From: an uncultured Bacteroidota bacterium
GTDB lineage: Bacteria > Bacteroidota > Bacteroidia > Bacteroidales > P3
Assembly (NCBI GenBank): GCA_902791695.1
Contig: CADAWR010000003.1
Span: 248,001-312,000 of the forward strand
Length of the DNA: 64,000 nucleotides
Reading direction: 5' to 3'
The notes beneath the pieces are model-generated. The model saw nothing but the letters and a program-made list of their open reading frames with translations, was not told where the DNA came from and searched no databases. Of the stretch, positions 59,902 to 64,000 are shown piece after piece (the stretch's first letter is position 1; every line of letters begins with the position of its first letter). The position numbers and the translations under genes were made by a program.

Positions 59902-60553
59902 TGTGTGCGTTACCTTTCTTGTTGTAGAGATTCATGGTTCGGTCTATGCCTTGGGTGACGTAGCACTTGATAATATCGTTAGCAGTCTTCACAGCTTCCT
60001 CCATCTTCGCCAAGTCTTCTCCTTCCATGCGCCCCAGTACATAGTCCACTTGGCGTCCGCGGCTGAAATGGTCGCCAACGCCCATGCGCATGCGTATGTA
60101 GTTGGGAGTGCCAAGTGCGGATTCAATGTCGCTTAAGCCATTGTGGCCGCCGGCACCGCCCTGCTTCTTGATACGAATAATGCCGGGGTCAAGCGCCAAA
60201 TCGTCAACTACAACCATAAGGTTTGAAAGCTCCACCTTTTCTGCCTGCAACCAGTACTTCACGGCCTTGCCACTTAGGTTCATGTATGTGGTGGGCTTGA
60301 TGAGCACCAGCACCCGCCCTTTGTGACGTATCTCCGTACGGTAGGCATGACGCTCCAGTGTCCAGTGAGCATCGGCCTCCTTGGCCAAGGCGTCGACAAC
60401 CATGAAGCCCGCATTGTGGCGCGTACCCTCGTATTCGGCACCCACGTTACCCAGTCCCACTATCAGATATTTCGCCACAGCGTCTTCTTGGTTTTCTGTA
60501 CAATCCTTTTGTTTCCAAATGGATATAAGTCTGCTAAACAGTCCCATCCTCAT
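59885..60553 (-). CDS. pth: peptidyl-tRNA hydrolase
   Basis: 222 residues from the ATG at 60553, or 220 from 60547. The core begins KYLIVGLGNVGAEYEGTRHNAGF with the catalytic His and goes on with KPTTYMNLSGKAVKYW, VVVDDLALDPG and KKQGGAGGHNGLSDIE. About 27 residues precede the core (MGLFSRLISIWKQKDCTENQ), an extension beyond the usual length. It releases stalled peptidyl-tRNA. It is the first gene of the long leftward operon. Confidence 0.95.
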   Translation of the reverse strand: MRMGLFSRLISIWKQKDCTENQEDAVAKYLIVGLGNVGAEYEGTRHNAGFMVVDALAKEADAHWTLERHAYRTEIRHKGRVLVLIKPTTYMNLSGKAVKYWLQAEKVELSNLMVVVDDLALDPGIIRIKKQGGAGGHNGLSDIESALGTPNYIRMRMGVGDHFSRGRQVDYVLGRMEGEDLAKMEEAVKTANDIIKCYVTQGIDRTMNLYNKKGNAHSESNA

Positions 60554-60565
60554 GGTTTTAAACTG

Positions 60566-60573
60566 CAAAGATA
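60566..60573 (-). promoter_or_regulatory. -7 promoter box for the pth-to-MBOAT operon
   Basis: TATCTTTG on the minus strand, 13-19 nt upstream of the pth start codons. Confidence 0.65.
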
Positions 60574-60689
60574 CAACTTTTTTATAATATACGCGTATAT
60601 TTTTTTCAAACTTGTCGCCGATATGCATAAAAAAGTGTTGGTGGAGACAGCCTCTCCACCAACACAGAATGTTATAACCACCGTATGGT

Positions 60690-61720
60690 TTAGCCTTCAA
60701 TTTCTTTGCGGACTTTCTTGAAGGCCTCGATGCACTTGTCGAGGTGTGCGTGCTCATGGGCGGCGCTGATTTGGACGCGGATACGGGCCTGGCCTTTCGG
60801 CACCACGGGATAGTAGAAGCCGGTGACGAAGATGCCTTCTTCCTGCATCTTGGCGGCATACTTCTGGCTCTTGGCGGCGTCGTAAATCATGACGGCGCAG
60901 ATGGCGCTCTCGCTGGGCTTGCAGTCGAAGCCTTCCTCCTTCATGCGGCGCAGGAAGTAGTCGGTGTTCTCGTGCAGCTTGTCCCGCCGCCGAAGGCCTT
61001 GCCGAGGGTGCCGGTCAGGATTTCAATCTTGCCGCGCAGGTTGTAACGCTCGGTGACGCCGCGTCCGGTCTTGCCGACCACACCGGCGCTGTGGCTCTCG
61101 TCCACCATCACCATGGCATCGTACTTGTTGGCAAGCTCATAGATCTTGTCGAGGGGGCATACGTTGCCGTCCATCGAGAAGACACCGTCGGTGACAATCA
61201 CGCGGAAGCGGTTCTTCTGGGCGGCCTTGAGCTGCTCCTCGAGGTCAGCCATGTCGGCGTTGGCATAGCGGTAGCGCTGTGCCTTGCAGAGGCGCACGCC
61301 GTCGATGATAGAGGCGTGGTTCAGGGCGTCGCTGATGATGGCATCCTCTTCGGTGAGCAGGGGCTCGAAGACACCGCCGTTGGCGTCGAAGCAGGCAGCG
61401 TAGAGGATAGTGTCCTCGGTGCCGAAGAACTCGGCAATCTTCTTCTCAAGCTGCTTATGCAGGTCCTGGCAACCGCAGATGAAGCGGACGGAGGCCATAC
61501 CGTAGCCACGGGCGTCCATGCCCTTCTTGGCGGCCTCGATGAGCTCGGGGTTGTCGGCCAGACCCAGGTAGTTGTTGGCGCAGAAGTTGAGGCACTTCTT
61601 GCCTTTCACCATGATTTCGGCGCCCTGGGGGCTCTCGATGATGCGTTCATGTTTGTAAAGACCGGCGGCCTCGATGTCGGCCAGCTCTTTCTGAAGATGC
61701 TGTTGGAATTTAGTGTACAT
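60690..61720 (-). pseudogene. kbl: glycine C-acetyltransferase (2-amino-3-ketobutyrate CoA ligase), internal out-of-frame deletion
   Basis: The first part (61720 down to about 60985) reads as normal Kbl: [78 protein letters not shown] and [10 protein letters not shown] with the PLP Lys. It then shifts frame and stops at 60941. The C-terminal part resumes in another frame with [20 protein letters not shown] and continues (VTGFYYPVVPKGQARIRVQIS) to 60690. Against E. coli Kbl about 51 residues are missing at the junction. Each half is otherwise well conserved, so this is a recent event or a sequence/assembly error. Confidence 0.9.
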
Positions 61721-61775
61721 GTTTACAATATTTTATGTTATTATTTCTGATTTCTGTACTCTCTTATTCAGCCTA

Positions 61776-61783
61776 CAAAAATA
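61776..61783 (-). promoter_or_regulatory. -7 promoter box for kbl
   Basis: TATTTTTG on the minus strand, 56 nt upstream of the kbl ATG. It is divergent from the trpS promoter. Confidence 0.45.
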
Positions 61784-61813
61784 CAAAAAAATATTTATAC
61801 CGAAAAAAAATGT

Positions 61814-61821
61814 TACCTTTG
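61814..61821 (+). promoter_or_regulatory. -7 promoter box for trpS
   Basis: TACCTTTG, 26 nt upstream of the ATG at 61847. Confidence 0.65.
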
Positions 61822-61846
61822 CAACAATAACGAAAACACTGATACT

Positions 61847-62845
61847 ATGGCTAAAGATATAGTTTGCAGCGGCATAAGGCCTACTGGCAACCTTCACCTC
61901 GGCAATTATTTCGGCGCTCTGCGCAATTTTGTCAAGATGCAGGACGAGATGGATTGTTATTTCTTCATTGCCGACTACCACTCACTTACCACACACCCCA
62001 CGCCTGGCAGCATCTACAACGATGCTCGCGCCATACTGGTGCAGTACCTTGCCGCAGGTCTCGACCCCGAGAAGGCCACTATCTACCTTCAGAGCGACTT
62101 GCCCGAGACAATCGAACTGTATCTATTCTTCAACATGAACGCCTATCTCGGTGAGCTCGAGCGTGTCACCTCCTTCAAAGACAAGGTGCGTCAGAACCCC
62201 AACAACGTAAACGCCGGTCTGCTGACCTACCCCACGCTCATGGCCGCCGACATACTCATACACAAGGCCACCCGCGTGCCCGTGGGCAAGGATCAGGAGC
62301 AACACCTGGAGATGACCCGCACCTACGCCCAACGCTTCAACACCATGTACAAGGCCGAAGTATTCCCTCTGCCGCAGGCCATTGGCTCAAGCACCGGTCT
62401 GGTGAAGATACCTGCCCTCAACGGCAGTGGCAAGATGGGCAAGAGTGAGGGTGAAGCCAGCACCATCTTCCTCACCGATGAGCCCGCCGTCATCCGCAAG
62501 AAGATAATGAAGGCCAAGAGCGACAGTGGCCCCACCGAGATGAACCAGAAGAAGCCCGAGGAGATTGAGAACCTCTTCCTGTTACTCAAAGCCGTCTCCA
62601 CGCCCGACACCGTCGAGTACTTCGACGACCTCTACAACCGCTGCCAGATACGCTACGGCGACCTAAAGAAGCAGCTGGCCGAGGATATGGTGAACTTCGT
62701 GGAGCCCCTGCGCCAGCGCATCCTTGAGATTGGTGCCGACGATGCCGCCCTGCGCCGCATCATGGACCGCGGCAAGGAGAAAGCCCACGACAGCGCCGCC
62801 CGCACCCTCGCCGAGGTGCGCCGCGTCATCGGATACCGCAACTAA
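61847..62845 (+). CDS. trpS: tryptophanyl-tRNA synthetase
   Basis: 332 residues, a class I synthetase of normal length. The HIGH-like motif is GNLHLGNYFGAL and the KMSKS-like motif GKMGKSEG. Also GIRPTGNLH at the N-terminus, FFIADYHSLTT, VPVGKDQEQHLEMTR and PLPQAIGSSTGL. It charges tRNA-Trp. Its stop lies right before the stop of the convergent T9SS cargo gene. Confidence 0.97.
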   Translation: MAKDIVCSGIRPTGNLHLGNYFGALRNFVKMQDEMDCYFFIADYHSLTTHPTPGSIYNDARAILVQYLAAGLDPEKATIYLQSDLPETIELYLFFNMNAYLGELERVTSFKDKVRQNPNNVNAGLLTYPTLMAADILIHKATRVPVGKDQEQHLEMTRTYAQRFNTMYKAEVFPLPQAIGSSTGLVKIPALNGSGKMGKSEGEASTIFLTDEPAVIRKKIMKAKSDSGPTEMNQKKPEEIENLFLLLKAVSTPDTVEYFDDLYNRCQIRYGDLKKQLAEDMVNFVEPLRQRILEIGADDAALRRIMDRGKEKAHDSAARTLAEVRRVIGYRN

Positions 62846-64000
62846 TCAGAAGACAATCTTACGTACCGCCTGACCGCCGATGCGGAGTACATACACTCCG
62901 TGTCGGCGGATTGGTATATACTGGTGACCGCTTGCCGTCGAGCGCCAATGGCAGCGCCCCACGACGTCGTACAGGGCTACGTCCTCACCGGTAGCGCCGG
63001 CAACCACCAGCCCCCCTTCATGTCTCTCAATCCTTATGGGCAGGTTGTCACAGCATGAGGCAACAGAGACATTGCCGCTGTCGGCAAAATAGGCCACGAA
63101 TGTCCGGTCGGCGATAACGCTGAAGGTATAGGGGTTGGCGGCTATGGTGTCGCCATCCGACAGCCAATAGTCAAAGCGGTAGCCTGATGCAGGTGTTGCT
63201 GCTATGGTGGCTTGGGCGTATACGTCATATGTGCCGCCACCGGCGACGCTACCCTGCGTGCTGTCGCTGGCCGCCACGGTGACATTATAGCTTGGCATCG
63301 CCTGCAGCGGGCAGCCCGAAATACGTATGTCGGCACGGTATCGGAACACCTCGTTTATTGTTGCCGTTGCAGGGTTAGGATTGTATTGGCTTTCATTGGA
63401 GAAGCTTCCAGCCGACGTGTACTGCCCCGGGGTTGTTGTACAGTAGAAGTGGTTCCACAGATAGTAACCGCTGCCAAGGGAGCCGCTGTTGTCGTCTACG
63501 GCCACAACGAGATTGTCGGTACCGTTGTAGTAGAACGTGCTGTCGAGTTCGATGTCGTTCCATCCGTTCAATATCGCTACTGGGCCTTGATACACTTTAT
63601 GCAGCTGGGCCAAAGGAATGAAACTGCTGAATACGCTGGCGAAAGCGCTGTCGGTAGTAGTGCCAAGGTAGACCGTTACATTGCTTTTATACATATTTCT
63701 GTAGAGATCCACATAGTTGAATGACAGTTTGTTTATCTCCAACGGCCCTCCCAGTTCTTCTGCACGGTAAATCATCTGCGTGTAGGAATAGCGGTAAATG
63801 GTGTAGAACGGCAATGTTGGTTGGGTAGTGTCGGCTATGCCTACAGCATCCTCCCTGATATCACATTGGCCGGTAGTAAAGGTGTTCCAGTCCGAAAAGA
63901 CACTGCTGTCTCCAGCGGAGCAAATGCTCCTCACGCGCCATTGATACGAGGTCTCGGGGCTGAGCGATGCGAGCTGATGGCTTTGTCCTGCCACCACCAC
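62846..64000 (-). CDS. T9SS cargo protein, 3' part only (runs off the window)
   Basis: At least 384 residues; the 5' end lies beyond 64000. It begins in a fibronectin III module (LSPETSYQWRVRSICSAGDS). A beta-rich domain follows (about 45-230: FYTIYRYSYTQMIYRAEELG, LGTTTDSAF, YYNGTDNLVVAVDDNSGS), then an InlB-like B-repeat (ASGYRFDYWLSDGDTIAANP). The last domain is a type A-like sorting domain (GGLVVAGATGEDVALYDVVG, then HGVYVLRIGGQAVRKIVF). Likely surface-exported; function unknown. Confidence 0.82.
   Translation of the reverse strand: MVVAGQSHQLASLSPETSYQWRVRSICSAGDSSVFSDWNTFTTGQCDIREDAVGIADTTQPTLPFYTIYRYSYTQMIYRAEELGGPLEINKLSFNYVDLYRNMYKSNVTVYLGTTTDSAFASVFSSFIPLAQLHKVYQGPVAILNGWNDIELDSTFYYNGTDNLVVAVDDNSGSLGSGYYLWNHFYCTTTPGQYTSAGSFSNESQYNPNPATATINEVFRYRADIRISGCPLQAMPSYNVTVAASDSTQGSVAGGGTYDVYAQATIAATPASGYRFDYWLSDGDTIAANPYTFSVIADRTFVAYFADSGNVSVASCCDNLPIRIERHEGGLVVAGATGEDVALYDVVGRCHWRSTASGHQYIPIRRHGVYVLRIGGQAVRKIVF

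Overview
The window looks like a chromosomal segment from a member of the Bacteroidales (phylum Bacteroidota) with fairly GC-rich coding DNA. The lineage call rests on Bacteroidota-type -7 promoter boxes (TAnnTTTG) at about fifteen places, type IX secretion (T9SS) cargo with C-terminal sorting domains, a gingipain-like C25 peptidase beside an S46 dipeptidyl-peptidase, serine palmitoyltransferase (sphingolipid synthesis), a FeoA-FeoB fusion, and DUF4175, DUF4290, DUF2723 and PCMD proteins. I see no phage, insertion sequence, integrase or CRISPR array. Most of the window is core genome.

Layout. 0-4.3 kb: an anti-sigma-type ATPase and a giant DUF4175 membrane/coiled-coil protein. 4.3-12.4 kb: an SDR oxidoreductase, then a leftward run of rpiB-deoC and of spt, GNAT acyltransferase, PCMD lipoprotein, beta-barrel protein, a membrane-tethered sigma factor and a secreted protein. 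12.4-13.0 kb: a divergent AT-rich intergenic region with seven DnaA-box-like 9-mers (candidate oriC). 13.0-16.0 kb: nadA, a DUF3267 protein, proX-like deacylase and rluA-like genes, with a perfect parS palindrome just before rluA. 16.0-24.5 kb: a seven-gene leftward operon (DUF4290, murA, PHP phosphatase, purB, ABC exporter, T9SS cargo, nadK), preceded by a small secreted protein gene. 24.8-29.2 kb: feoAB with a cysteine-rich partner, and a C69 dipeptidase. 29.2-35.2 kb: DPP11 and a C25 peptidase. 35.3-38.6 kb: iron/cobalamin-type ABC genes, dapB and an AraC regulator. 39.0-45.3 kb: a barrel protein, ribBA, a coiled-coil protein, zapA, a probable structured RNA, rny, lgt and gpmA. 45.4-49.9 kb: three tRNAs, an arginase-family pseudoenzyme, lptE, a DUF2723 protein and a gene remnant. 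50.4-60.6 kb: a long leftward envelope operon (pth, coaX, OM protein, TPR-like protein, lptC, lpxD, two SGNH hydrolases, MBOAT). 60.7-64 kb: a broken kbl, trpS, and the 3' part of a T9SS cargo gene.

How it fits together. Much of the window builds or uses the envelope: LpxD, LptC, LptE, MurA, Lgt, sphingolipid synthesis, the MBOAT/SGNH acylation set, and T9SS-exported proteases that feed peptide-based nutrition. The most unusual items are: (1) an ECF-like sigma factor fused through one membrane helix to a C-terminal domain resembling a T9SS sorting domain; (2) a family of five 90-125 bp intergenic palindromes that occur only between genes; (3) a candidate replication origin with parS nearby; (4) MurA with Asp in place of the fosfomycin-target Cys; (5) an arginase-family protein that has lost most metal ligands; (6) kbl with an out-of-frame internal deletion; (7) heptanucleotide repeats inside a DUF2723 gene. 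All function calls come from reading motifs by eye; no database search was run.
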